From an uncultured Brevundimonas sp. (GTDB lineage: Bacteria > Pseudomonadota > Alphaproteobacteria > Caulobacterales > Caulobacteraceae): a DNA stretch of 64,000 bases. The position numbers and the translations under genes were made by a program. The stretch covers positions 1 through 64,000 of the forward strand of contig NZ_CALMFB010000025.1 in assembly GCF_937863155.1 (NCBI RefSeq), read 5' to 3'. Positions 8,999-16,325 of this stretch are shown here, one piece after another (the stretch's first letter is position 1; every line of letters starts with the position of its first letter). Under the pieces are notes generated by a model. That model was not told where the DNA came from and ran no database searches. It saw only the letters and a program-made list of their open reading frames with translations.

Positions 8999-9004
8999 CC
9001 CGGC
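8988..9004 (+). terminator. Hairpin spanning the NlpC/P60 stop codon
   Basis: GCCGGGT and ACCCGGC form a 7-base perfect stem with a 3-base loop. The sequence beyond (ACGTTGTTTTGCATCGTTTT) is T-rich, so this could end the transcript. The rest of 9005-9159 shows no other clear signal except the ribosome site of the next gene. Confidence 0.4.
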
Positions 9005-9159
9005 ATCACGTTGTTTTGCATCGTTTTCACTGGCGTTCGACGGGGCGTCGCGCTAGGGTTGAGGCATCGCAAGCACGAGACTCTCCGGGCGCCTGCGGCT
9101 GGAAGAGATCGGTAGCGCACGCCGCACACTCCCGCCTTTTGAGGTTCTGGGAGAGGCCT

Positions 9160-9354
9160 GTGACCTATTTCTGCTTTATCGAATCCGACATTCTGAGCGT
9201 CCCGCATATGGAGCCTCTGGTGGCCCAGACGGCGGACGAGGCGCGCCTGGAGGCCGAGGCTTTGTTGCGCCAGCACGCCAGCGGCGTCGCCGCCCATGTC
9301 TTTGCGGGCGAGGAGCGGATTCACAGCATCCGCGCCGACGAACAGGCCGCCTGA
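9160..9354 (+). CDS. Small soluble acidic protein of 64 residues, unknown function
   Basis: The GTG at 9160 has a good ribosome site (GGGAGAGG, about 5 bases upstream). The protein begins TYFCFIES, contains VPHMEPL and an Ala/Glu-rich helix with EARLEAEALLRQHA, and ends in FAGEERIHSIRAD. No membrane segment is present. The fold looks like a beta-alpha-beta unit of the kind seen in small Caulobacterales hypotheticals. The adjacent bidirectional hairpin separates it from the convergent cytochrome c gene. The gene is short, so the call rests on the ribosome site and codon use. Confidence 0.65.
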   Translation: MTYFCFIESDILSVPHMEPLVAQTADEARLEAEALLRQHASGVAAHVFAGEERIHSIRADEQAA

Positions 9355-9356
9355 CG

Positions 9357-9384
9357 AAAAAAGGGCGGCCCGAAGACCGCCCTT
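9357..9384 (-). terminator. Rho-independent terminator of the cytochrome c gene
   Basis: On the minus strand GGGCGG and CCGCCC form a stem around a short loop, followed by six T residues (AAAAAA at 9357-9362 on plus). It lies about 25 bases past the cytochrome stop. On the plus strand it could also end the 64-residue gene, but the T-run there is weak. Confidence 0.75.
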
Positions 9385-9408
9385 CAAATCCTCAGTCGTG
9401 ACCGGGCG

Positions 9409-10101
9409 TCAGGCGGCGGGGGCCGCCGGCGTGGCCTGGGTCGTGGCCGGGGCGGCCGCAGCGGGGGCCGCGCCGCCGTCCGCTTCCGTCGCGGCGGCGC
9501 CCTCGGCGGCCGGGGCCTCGCCTTCGGCCGGGGCGGCGGCGCCCGGCTGGCGGGCCGGATCGGGCGCGGGCACGCCCAGCGACGAACCCTGGCTGCGCAG
9601 ATAAGCGATCAGATTGATGCGGGTCTGCTCGTCCCGGATGCCGGCGAACGACATCTTGGTGCCCGGCACATAGCGGCCCGGCGCCGTCAGGAAATGATCC
9701 ATCTCGTCATAGCCCCAGCTCGGGGCTTCGGCCTTGTGCTTGGCCATGGCGTCCGAATAGGCGAAACCGGCGGCGTGCATCACCGGCCCGCCCAGAACGG
9801 CCCACAGATTCGGGCCGATGCCGTTGGGGCCGCCGGTGTTGACCGTGTGACAGGCCTTGCAGCGCGCAAAGGCCGCCTCGCCCGCCGCCACGTCGGCGGT
9901 CGGCAGGACGGTGCCCCAGTCGATCGGCAGGGCCGCCGCCTCGGCGCCGGCGGACTCTTCCGGCGCATCGACGAAATAGCCCATCTTTTCAGGCTTCTTG
10001 GTGTGATACACCGCGCCCGTGACCTGTTGCAGGCCGACGATGGCGAAGGCGGTCGCCAGACCGGCGCCGAAAATCTTGTTCCACTTCAGATCGCCGCTCA
10101 T
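9409..10101 (-). CDS. Membrane-anchored class I cytochrome c (CycM-like)
   Basis: This electron carrier probably links the bc1 complex to a terminal oxidase. The start is the ATG at 10101, giving 230 residues. An uncleaved N-terminal anchor (about residues 9-31) precedes a linker. The haem motif CKACH is at residues 81-85, followed by GPNLWAVLG, and the axial Met lies in GTKMSFAG. After the haem domain (to about residue 185) is a low-complexity Ala/Pro/Glu tail of about 45 residues, which is longer than in classical cytochrome c. A terminator follows at 9357-9384. Confidence 0.92.
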   Translation of the reverse strand: MSGDLKWNKIFGAGLATAFAIVGLQQVTGAVYHTKKPEKMGYFVDAPEESAGAEAAALPIDWGTVLPTADVAAGEAAFARCKACHTVNTGGPNGIGPNLWAVLGGPVMHAAGFAYSDAMAKHKAEAPSWGYDEMDHFLTAPGRYVPGTKMSFAGIRDEQTRINLIAYLRSQGSSLGVPAPDPARQPGAAAPAEGEAPAAEGAAATEADGGAAPAAAAPATTQATPAAPAA

Positions 10102-10248
10102 CGCGTCGTCGCATCCCTGATCAGTGCCCGGCCGCACGTTCGGCGCGGGCGTATCCTTGCGTGGGCGTCTCTGACACGCTAGCGCCGCCTTCGCAACCGG
10201 GCCGAAGGCAGCAACCGCCCGCGCGACGCCTAAAGGAGCGATCCCCCC

Positions 10249-10983
10249 ATGGCCGCAACGCCCAATCCGCTGGTCCTGATCCCCGCCCGCATGGCCGCGA
10301 CGCGCCTGCCGGGCAAGCCGCTGGCCGACATCGGCGGCAAGCCGATGATCGTGCGCGCCTATGAAGCCGCCGCCGCCTCGGGCCTGCCGGTCGCGGTGGC
10401 GGCGGGCGACGCTGAGATCGTCGATGCGGTCCAGGCGGCGGGCGGTCGCGCCGTCCTGACCGATCCGGCCCTGCCCAGCGGTTCGGACCGCATCATGGCG
10501 GCGCTGGAGGCGATCGACCCGGACGGGCGGCACGACGCCGTCATCAATCTGCAGGGCGACATGCCGTTCGCCCCGCCGTCCATCGCGGCCACCTGCGCCC
10601 GGCTGCTGGCCGATCAGCCGTCGTGCGACATCGCCACCCTGGTGGCGGCCGAGGCGGACGCTTCGGATCGGTCAAACCCCGACGTCGTCAAGGCGGTGCT
10701 GGCCCTGGCGCCGGGCGCGGTGACCGGCCGGGCGCTGTATTTCACGCGCTCGACCCTGTACGGCGACGGCCCCGTCTGGCGGCACATAGGCGTCTATGGC
10801 TATCGCCGCGAGGCGCTGAAACGGTTCTGCGCCGCCCCGCCATCGCCGCTGGAGACGCGCGAGAAGCTGGAGCAGCTGCGGGCGCTGGAGATGGGCCTGT
10901 CGATCTGGGGCGCGGTGATCGATGCGGCGCCCCTGTCGGTCGACAATCCGGCCGATCTGGAGGCGGCGCGGGCGCTGGTTTGA
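10249..10983 (+). CDS. kdsB: 3-deoxy-manno-octulosonate cytidylyltransferase (CMP-Kdo synthetase)
   Basis: This enzyme activates Kdo with CTP for lipid A core assembly. The 244-residue length is typical. It starts LIPARMAATRLPGKPL, the nucleotide-binding signature, followed by INLQGDMPFAPP (the QGD motif) and HIGVYGYRREAL near residue 185. The gene has a good ribosome site (AAAGGAG) before the ATG. Its stop is immediately followed by the left arm of the G-rich inverted repeat that flanks the four-helix-bundle gene. It is divergent from the cytochrome c gene. Confidence 0.96.
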   Translation: MAATPNPLVLIPARMAATRLPGKPLADIGGKPMIVRAYEAAAASGLPVAVAAGDAEIVDAVQAAGGRAVLTDPALPSGSDRIMAALEAIDPDGRHDAVINLQGDMPFAPPSIAATCARLLADQPSCDIATLVAAEADASDRSNPDVVKAVLALAPGAVTGRALYFTRSTLYGDGPVWRHIGVYGYRREALKRFCAAPPSPLETREKLEQLRALEMGLSIWGAVIDAAPLSVDNPADLEAARALV

Positions 10984-11016
10984 GGGACTGGGGATTAGGG
11001 ACTAGGGATTAGGGGG
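10984..11016 (+). repeat. Left heptad array (GGGACT/GGGATTA type)
   Basis: The arm reads GGGACTG, GGGATTA, GGGACTA, GGGATTA, then GGGGG. Five G-runs separated by 3-4 bases fit a G-quadruplex motif on the plus strand. It ends about 5 bases before the ATG of the four-helix-bundle gene and so contains its ribosome-binding region. Confidence 0.9.
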
Positions 11017-11020
11017 CGTG

Positions 11021-11386
11021 ATGGGGGTGCAGTCCTACAGGGATCTGACGGTCTGGAAGAAAAGCGTCGATCTGGCCTGTGATATCTACGCGCTGACACG
11101 CCTGATGCCCAAGGAGGAGACTTATCGTCTTTCGGGCCAGATCATTCGCGCGTCCACATCGATCGCTGCCAATATCGCCGAGGGCAACGGGCGCGCGACA
11201 CGTCGCGACTATGCCCATTTCATCAGCATCGCCCGGGGATCGGCGGCGGAGCTGGAAACCTTCCTGATCGTCATCGGCCGACTGAATCTGGCGCCGACCG
11301 ATCACCTGGATGCTCTGCTGAGCCGAACGGAAGAGATCGCACGCATGTTGAACGCCCTACGATCCAAACTCTCCGATCCCACCTAG
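11021..11386 (+). CDS. Four helix bundle protein (23S rRNA intervening-sequence protein family)
   Basis: This protein of 121 residues belongs to the S23 family first seen in intervening sequences of 23S rRNA genes, whose members form pentameric barrels of four-helix bundles and may bind nucleic acid. Diagnostic segments are YRDLTVWKKSVDLACDIY, IIRASTSIAANIAEGNGR (the most conserved part) and the helix around YAHFISIARGSAAELETFL. A GTG three bases earlier is also in frame; the ATG is preferred. No reverse transcriptase is near, so it is not an Avd of a diversity-generating retroelement. The gene is boxed by inverted G-rich heptad repeats and its TAG stop abuts the right arm. Confidence 0.9.
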   Translation: MGVQSYRDLTVWKKSVDLACDIYALTRLMPKEETYRLSGQIIRASTSIAANIAEGNGRATRRDYAHFISIARGSAAELETFLIVIGRLNLAPTDHLDALLSRTEEIARMLNALRSKLSDPT

Positions 11387-11412
11387 CCCCTAGTCCCTAA
11401 TCCCTAGTCCCC
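11387..11412 (-). repeat. Right heptad array, inverted copy
   Basis: Read on the minus strand this is GGGACTA GGGATTA GGGACTA GGGG, the same heptads as the left arm in opposite orientation. It starts directly after the stop codon of the four-helix-bundle gene. On the minus strand it encodes Gly-Thr-Arg-Asp-stop of nudC. It is also G-quadruplex-compatible. Confidence 0.9.
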
Positions 11413-12338
11413 ACTTCGAACCCCTCCACCCAGGCCCGGATCAGGGTGCGAGCGATGGCTACGGGCGGGGGCGGCTTGATGGGATGGGCGCCCGCCAGAC
11501 AGGCGGCGGCCTCGTCGCGGGTCAGCCAGGCGACGGATTCCAGCTCGGTCTGGTCCGGCCGCGCCTGGTCCGAATCGACCGTGCAGATCAGGCCGATCAT
11601 CAGTTGCGACGGAAATGGCCACGGCTGGCTGGAGTGATAGCGCACGGCGGTGACGGTCAGGCCCGCCTCTTCGGCGATCTCGCGGGCGCAGGCCTCTTCG
11701 ATGCTTTCGCCCGGCTCCAGAAAGCCGGCCAGGGCCGACATCCGCCCGGCGGGCCAGGCGGCCTGACGGCCCAGCAGGCAGCGCGGCCCTTCGGGGCCGT
11801 CATGGATGGCCAGCATGATGACCACCGGATCGACGCGCGGGAAATGTTCGGTCCCGCAGGCCTCGCAGGCGCGTTTCCAGCCTCCGGCGGCGTCGCGGGT
11901 AGCCCGGCCGCAGGCGGCGCAGAAGCCATGACGCCGGCGCCAGTCGAACAGGCTCTTGGCCCCGCCCGCCATGGCCGCATCCGGTCCCGACAACATCGCC
12001 GCCGCCGCGCGCATCTCGTGAAAATCGCCCAGGCCCTGAACCGGTCCCTGCGCGGGATCGACCGAACCTTCGATCTCGACCGCGAACACCGGCGCGTCCT
12101 TCCACAGGCCCAGGAAGATCTCCCGGTCCGGGACCAGGTCGCGCGCATGGTCCAGCGGCAGCCACGCCAGGCGCGGGCCTTCGGCGTGATCCTCGATCAG
12201 CGGCCGGCCTTCCCACAGCACCAGGGCCAGGGCCTCGGGATTGGCCTCCTGCTGGGCCAGCCAGTCGGGGTCGCTACGGCGATCGCCGGCGCGGTCCAGC
12301 GGGTTTCCGGCGAAGGTGTTGGTGGCGGTCAGGGTCAT
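11397..12338 (-). CDS. nudC: NAD(+) diphosphatase / NADH pyrophosphatase (Nudix)
   Basis: NudC hydrolyses NAD(H) to NMN(H) and AMP and can remove NAD caps from RNA. The 313-residue sequence has an N-terminal domain, a four-Cys zinc ribbon (FCAACGR and CEACGTEHFP, about residues 145-170) and the Nudix box GFLEPGESIEEACAREIAEE followed by AGL (near residue 210). A downstream SQPWPFPSQLM segment is the NudC-specific SQPWPFPxS signature. The last residues, GTRD, and the TAG stop are encoded by the inverted heptad repeat, so the natural C-terminus may have been altered by insertion. Confidence 0.95.
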   Translation of the reverse strand: MTLTATNTFAGNPLDRAGDRRSDPDWLAQQEANPEALALVLWEGRPLIEDHAEGPRLAWLPLDHARDLVPDREIFLGLWKDAPVFAVEIEGSVDPAQGPVQGLGDFHEMRAAAAMLSGPDAAMAGGAKSLFDWRRRHGFCAACGRATRDAAGGWKRACEACGTEHFPRVDPVVIMLAIHDGPEGPRCLLGRQAAWPAGRMSALAGFLEPGESIEEACAREIAEEAGLTVTAVRYHSSQPWPFPSQLMIGLICTVDSDQARPDQTELESVAWLTRDEAAACLAGAHPIKPPPPVAIARTLIRAWVEGFEVGTRD

Positions 12339-12382
12339 GAGGAGATTGTAGCTAGAGGATTCCGACGCCGTGCGACATGGCC

Positions 12383-14269
12383 TCAGCCCTTATGGAAGAA
12401 ATCGTGGATGCGCTGGGCCAGGGCCTGGCTGACGCCGTCCACCTTGACCAGATCGGCGATACTGGCGCGCGACACCCCCTTGGCCGAGCCGAAGGCGTGC
12501 AGCAGGGCCTTCTTGCGCCCCGGCCCCACGCCCTCGATCTCGTCCAGCGGATTGCGCGTGATGTCCATCGACCGGCGCTTGGCGTGGGCGCCGTTGGCGA
12601 AGCGGTGCGCCTCGTCCCGCAGCCGTTGCAGGTAATAAAGGGCCGGCGACTTCAGCGGCAGCATGAAGGGCGGCTTGCCGGGCATGAAGAATTTCTCCAT
12701 CCCCGCGTCCCGATCCGGCCCCTTGGCCACCCCGACCACGGCGATGTCATCGACGCCCAGATCGGCCATGACCTTCAGCACCTCGGCCAGCTGTCCCGCC
12801 CCGCCGTCGATCAGCAGCAGGTCCGGCCGCTCGACCGCCTCGCCCTCGTCCTCGTCCTTGACCAGTCGGCTGAACCGGCGGCGCATCACCTCGCGCATCA
12901 TGCCGTAGTCGTCGCCCGGGGTCAGGTCGGCGCCCTTGATGTTGAACTTGCGGTACTGGCTTTTCCTGAAACCCTCTGGCCCCGCCACCACCATGCCGCC
13001 GACCGCATTGGTCCCCTGGATGTGGGCGTTGTCGTAGATCTCGATCCGCTCGGGCCGGGCGTCCAGGCCGAAGGCCTCGCACACCTCGTCCAGAATCTTG
13101 CCCTGGGCCGAACTCTCGGCCAGGCGCCGCCCCAGGGCCTCTTTGGCGTTGGTCAGGGCGTGGTCCACCAGGGCCTTGCGGTCGCCGCGCCGGGGCTGTT
13201 CGATCGAGACCACGCGTCGGCCGTCGTCCTGCTTGGCCTTCAGCGAGAACGCCTCTTCCAGCAGCGCCTGCTCCAGCGGCAGGACATTGGCCAGGATCAG
13301 GCGCGGGACCGGCTTGTCCTCATAGAACTGGCCCAGGAAGGCCGACAGGATGGCGGCGTCGGCGTCGCTCTTGTCCACGCGCGGGAAATAGGCCCGGCCG
13401 CCCCAGTTCTGGCCCCCGCGATAGAAGAAGACCTGGACGCAGGCCTGTCCCCCCTCGGCGTGCAGGGCGAAGACGTCGGCCTCGGCCAGGCCCTCGGCGC
13501 TGACGGAATTCTCCATGCTGATGGCCGAAAGCGCCCGGATACGGTCGCGCACCCGGGCGGCGCGTTCGAAATCCATATCGTCGGACGCCGCCTGCATCTC
13601 GGCCGACAGTCGGCCGATCACCGCCCGCGACTTGCCGCGCAGAAAGGCCTCGGCCTCGTCCACCAGCGCCCCGTATTCGTCCAGCCCGATCAGGCCGGTG
13701 CAGGGCGCCGAGCATCGCTTGATCTGATGCAGCATGCAGGGGCGGGTGCGGGTCTCGTAGACGCTGTCCGAACACGAGCGCAGCAGAAAGGCCTTCTGCA
13801 GGGTGTTCAGCGTCCGGTTCACCGCCCAGGTCGAGGCGAAGGGGCCGAAATAGTCGCCCTTGATCGTGTGGGCGCCGCGATGTTTGCGCACCTGGGGCGC
13901 GCGATGGTCCTTGCGGATCATCAGCTCGGCGAACGACTTGTCGTCGCGCAGCACCACATTGAAGCGCGGCTTCAGCTGTTTGATGAAGTTGGATTCCAGC
14001 AGCAGGGCCTCGGTCTCGGTCGCCGTGACCACCAGTTGCATCGACCGGGTCTGCGACACCATCAGGCCGATGCGCTGGGTGTGGAACCGCCCCTGGGCGT
14101 ATTGCAGGATGCGCTTCTTCAGGCTGCGCGCCTTGCCGACGTACAGGCACGACCCGTCCTCGCCATACATGCGATAGACGCCCGGCTTGTCCGGCGCGCG
14201 GCGCGCCTCGTCGCGGATCAGATCGGCCGCCTTCAGGGTAGATTCGGTTTCGGGCGTCGCCTCGGTCAT
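12383..14269 (-). CDS. uvrC: Excinuclease ABC subunit C
   Basis: UvrC makes both incisions around DNA lesions during nucleotide excision repair. The protein has 628 residues from the ATG at 14269; a TTG 9 bases further upstream is less likely. The N-terminal GIY-YIG nuclease shows [20 protein letters not shown] Cys-rich stretch ([13 protein letters not shown]) and a UVR region follow. The C-terminal RNase H-like nuclease contains [17 protein letters not shown] and [10 protein letters not shown]. Tandem helix-hairpin-helix motifs close the protein ([18 protein letters not shown]). It lies 44 bases beyond the nudC start and on the same strand. Confidence 0.98.
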   Translation of the reverse strand: MTEATPETESTLKAADLIRDEARRAPDKPGVYRMYGEDGSCLYVGKARSLKKRILQYAQGRFHTQRIGLMVSQTRSMQLVVTATETEALLLESNFIKQLKPRFNVVLRDDKSFAELMIRKDHRAPQVRKHRGAHTIKGDYFGPFASTWAVNRTLNTLQKAFLLRSCSDSVYETRTRPCMLHQIKRCSAPCTGLIGLDEYGALVDEAEAFLRGKSRAVIGRLSAEMQAASDDMDFERAARVRDRIRALSAISMENSVSAEGLAEADVFALHAEGGQACVQVFFYRGGQNWGGRAYFPRVDKSDADAAILSAFLGQFYEDKPVPRLILANVLPLEQALLEEAFSLKAKQDDGRRVVSIEQPRRGDRKALVDHALTNAKEALGRRLAESSAQGKILDEVCEAFGLDARPERIEIYDNAHIQGTNAVGGMVVAGPEGFRKSQYRKFNIKGADLTPGDDYGMMREVMRRRFSRLVKDEDEGEAVERPDLLLIDGGAGQLAEVLKVMADLGVDDIAVVGVAKGPDRDAGMEKFFMPGKPPFMLPLKSPALYYLQRLRDEAHRFANGAHAKRRSMDITRNPLDEIEGVGPGRKKALLHAFGSAKGVSRASIADLVKVDGVSQALAQRIHDFFHKG

Positions 14270-14309
14270 CGCCGCCAATATAGGCCCAGCCGCGCCGCCG
14301 TGCAGCGGG

Positions 14310-14756
14310 TCAGAACCGGCGCACCATCACCACCCCGGCGATGACCAGGGCGACGCCGGCGATCCGGCCCAGGTTCAGCGGCTGCACCGGCTGGCCGAAG
14401 GCGCCGAAATGGTCCAGCACCAGTCCGACCAGCAACTGCCCAGCCACCATCAGGGTGATGGTCAGGGCCACGCCCAGGCGCGGCACGCCCCAGGTCGCCG
14501 CCACCACGAAGATCGCCCCATACAGCCCCCCGATCCAGGCATACCAGGGCAGGGCGCGCGCCGCCGTCATGTCCGGCCGCGCCTGCATCATCAGCGCCAG
14601 CACGCCCAGCGCCACAGTCCCCACGGCGAAGGAGACGAAGGCGGCGTTCACCGGCGATCCGACGGCCGTCATCAGCTTGGCGTTGGTCGGCGCCTGCAGG
14701 GCCGTGGCGCCGCCCGCCAGCACGACAGCGATCAGGGAGAAGATCATGGGATTCAT
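14310..14756 (-). CDS. DUF606/YdcZ-family DMT transporter
   Basis: This 148-residue integral membrane protein has about five hydrophobic segments covering almost the whole chain. It begins [23 protein letters not shown], contains [24 protein letters not shown] and ends [17 protein letters not shown], which is the YdcZ (DUF606) pattern of small drug/metabolite-type transporters. Proteins of this length pair as dimers or with a sister gene, and no sister is visible here. It shares the strand with uvrC but has its own start 40 bases before it. The substrate is unknown. Confidence 0.88.
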   Translation of the reverse strand: MNPMIFSLIAVVLAGGATALQAPTNAKLMTAVGSPVNAAFVSFAVGTVALGVLALMMQARPDMTAARALPWYAWIGGLYGAIFVVAATWGVPRLGVALTITLMVAGQLLVGLVLDHFGAFGQPVQPLNLGRIAGVALVIAGVVMVRRF

Positions 14757-14812
14757 GGGGGCAGGATTAGCCCAATGCGGCGCGTGAGAGTAGCGCCCAT
14801 ACCCTCTCCATC

Positions 14813-14841
14813 GTCATCCTCGGGCTTGACCCGAGGATCAG
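14813..14841 (+). repeat. 29-base palindromic repeat, copy 1 of an inverted pair
   Basis: It contains ATCCTCGGG, a CTTGA loop and CCCGAGGAT. A copy in the opposite orientation lies at 14915-14943 with one mismatch. This sequence is a common interspersed palindrome in alphaproteobacterial genomes, as I recall. Confidence 0.75.
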
Positions 14842-14914
14842 ACCATCCGCGCGCTGGGCGGCGCCCGTTTGCCCCGCCGGCGCCACTCCTCCTTCACTGC
14901 GTTGGCAGCCGCCT

Positions 14915-14943
14915 CTGATCCTCGGGGCAAGCCCGAGGATGAC
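14915..14943 (-). repeat. 29-base palindromic repeat, copy 2 (inverted)
   Basis: The reverse complement matches copy 1 (14813-14841) at 28 of 29 positions. The two copies and the 73 bases between them could fold as a bipartite REP/BIME-like unit in the gap after the DUF606 gene. Nothing else is evident in 14757-15000. Confidence 0.75.
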
Positions 14944-15018
14944 GGAGCCGGGAGCATCCCTCTGCTTGAACCCCCGCGTCCGCCGCTTTATTGCGGGCGA
15001 AAGACAGGAGTGCTTCCC

Positions 15019-15099
15019 ATGCTGGCCATCGCCGTCATCCTCGGCTTCGTCGCCGTTCTGGCCCTGATCAACTTCGTCGAGTTCGGCCGGGTTGACTGA
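15019..15099 (+). CDS. 26-residue single-span membrane peptide
   Basis: An ATG at 15019 is preceded by CAGGAG with good spacing (about 8 bases). The peptide has a hydrophobic core (LAIAVILGFVAVLALINFV) and a polar tail EFGRVD, so it could be one short membrane helix. The stop TGA overlaps the TTG start of the SDR gene by 8 bases in another frame, which suggests translational coupling. It could be a genuine small protein or a leader peptide controlling the SDR-folB pair. The short length keeps confidence moderate. Confidence 0.55.
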   Translation: MLAIAVILGFVAVLALINFVEFGRVD

Positions 15100-15856
15100 G
15101 GCCGCCGTCCGTCGCGGCTCTGCGCTCGTCACGGGCGGGGCGCGGCGCATCGGCCGTTCGATCGTCCTGACCCTGGCGCGCGCCGGGTGGGACGTCGCCG
15201 TTCATCATCACCAGTCGCAAGCCGAGGCCGAACAGACGGCCGACGACGCCCGCGCTCTGGGCGTGCGCGCCGCCGTGCTGCGCGCCGACCTGGCGGACGA
15301 GACGCAGGCGCGCGATCTGGTTCCCCAGGCGGTCCAGGCGCTGGGGCCGCTGTCGGCCCTGGTCAACAACGCCTCGGTGTTCCGCGACGACCGCGTCGGC
15401 GCCCTGGATCGCGCCACCTGGGATGCGCATCTTCAGACCAATCTGCGCGCGCCGGTGGTCCTAGCCGAGGCCTTTGCAGCCCAGGCCCCGGACGGATCGG
15501 CCATCGTCAATCTGCTGGACCAGCGCGTTCTCAAGCCGGATCCGCGCTTCTTCTCCTACGCCCTGTCGCGCAATGGCCTGTGGTGGGTGACGCGAACCCT
15601 GGCCCAGGCCCTGGCGCCGCGCATCCGCGTCAATGGCGTCGGCCCCGGCCCGACACTGCCGTCCGTGTATCAGACGCCCGAAGAGTTCGCCGCCGAGGCC
15701 GCCGGCGCCCTGTTGCAGCGCCCGGTCGATCCCGAGGCGGTGGCGCGGGCGGTGTCGTGGCTGATTGACGCCGAACACGTCACCGGCCAGATGATCGCCG
15801 TCGATGGGGGCCAGCACCTGGCCTGGCGCACCCCCGACATCCTGGACCCGGAGTGA
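15092..15856 (+). CDS. SDR oxidoreductase, pteridine-reductase-like (FolM-type)
   Basis: This 254-residue short-chain dehydrogenase probably reduces a pterin or dihydrofolate. The NADP-binding TGGARRIGRS motif with the PTR1-type Arg follows the N-terminal strand. NNAS is near residue 91. The catalytic Asp region is NLLDQR, and the Tyr sits in SYALSRNGLW. The usual YxxxK is YxxxR here. VNGVGPGPTLPS and the C-terminal TGQMIAVDGGQHL also fit the pteridine reductase group. The TTG start overlaps the upstream peptide gene. A FolB-family aldolase follows 7 bases later, reinforcing a pterin/folate role. Confidence 0.85.
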   Translation: MTEAAVRRGSALVTGGARRIGRSIVLTLARAGWDVAVHHHQSQAEAEQTADDARALGVRAAVLRADLADETQARDLVPQAVQALGPLSALVNNASVFRDDRVGALDRATWDAHLQTNLRAPVVLAEAFAAQAPDGSAIVNLLDQRVLKPDPRFFSYALSRNGLWWVTRTLAQALAPRIRVNGVGPGPTLPSVYQTPEEFAAEAAGALLQRPVDPEAVARAVSWLIDAEHVTGQMIAVDGGQHLAWRTPDILDPE

Positions 15857-15863
15857 CCCGCGC

Positions 15864-16256
15864 GTGAGCCAGCCCGTCGCCGCCTTTCCCGCCCCGGACA
15901 GCCCGCGCGCCGAAGCCTTGACCGTGCATGTGCGCGGCCTGCGGATCGAGGCGGGCATCGGCGTCTATGACCACGAACAGGGGCGGCTTCAGACCCTGGT
16001 GGTGTCGGCCGTCCTGACCCTGGCGCCGGGGCGGGTCGAACGCCTGTCCGACACCGTCAACTATGAGGCCGTGGCCGCCGCCGCCCGCGCCATCGCCGCC
16101 GAAGGCCATGTCGGCCTGGTCGAGACCTTCGCCCAAAGGCTGGCCCTGGCCTGCCTGGACGATCCGCGCGTCCAGCGGGTCGAGGTGGTCATCGACAAGC
16201 CCGGCGCCCTGGACGGCGCCGAGGCGGCGGGCTGTACGGTCGCCTTCGCCCGCTGA
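15864..16256 (+). CDS. folB: Dihydroneopterin aldolase family protein
   Basis: The 130-residue protein fits FolB, which converts dihydroneopterin to 6-hydroxymethyl-dihydropterin in folate synthesis. Visible signatures are VRGLRIEAGIGVYDHEQ (the family start), LSDTVNYEAV, GHVGLVETFAQRLA and VEVVIDKPGAL. The start is GTG at 15864, 7 bases after the SDR stop. The roughly 20-residue N-terminal extension before the fold is not unusual. Together with the SDR it forms a compact pterin module; folE lies elsewhere in the window at 39093-39668. Alternative activities in the family (epimerase, oxygenase) cannot be excluded. Confidence 0.88.
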   Translation: MSQPVAAFPAPDSPRAEALTVHVRGLRIEAGIGVYDHEQGRLQTLVVSAVLTLAPGRVERLSDTVNYEAVAAAARAIAAEGHVGLVETFAQRLALACLDDPRVQRVEVVIDKPGALDGAEAAGCTVAFAR

Positions 16257-16325
16257 ACGGTTGCGCCCGGCGCGCGCGGCCGCCATTGTCGGCTGTGTCG
16301 CGTGGCGATGTGTTTGAGGACCATG

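Larger units (their letters stand above)
10984..11412. mobile_element. Possible four-helix-bundle cassette bounded by inverted heptad repeats
   Basis: A single short gene is framed by inverted arrays of GGGA(T/C)TA heptads and sits in a tight gap between the 3' ends of kdsB and nudC. The right array encodes the last codons and stop of nudC. The symmetric ends and intrusion into a neighbouring gene suggest insertion as a unit. No transposase is present. From memory, similar G-rich heptad repeats flank four-helix-bundle genes in some gammaproteobacteria. Mobility is an inference. Confidence 0.45.

Noticed and set aside
11021..11386. Accessory protein (Avd) of a diversity-generating retroelement
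   Set aside because: Family resemblance exists, but there is no reverse transcriptase, template repeat or variable repeat in the surrounding sequence.
10984..11412. CRISPR array or telomere-like array
   Set aside because: The heptads are contiguous with no spacers and occur only as two short inverted arms around one gene. No cas genes are nearby.
12377..14344. 655-codon plus-strand frame
   Set aside because: Shadow of uvrC, whose domains are complete on the minus strand.
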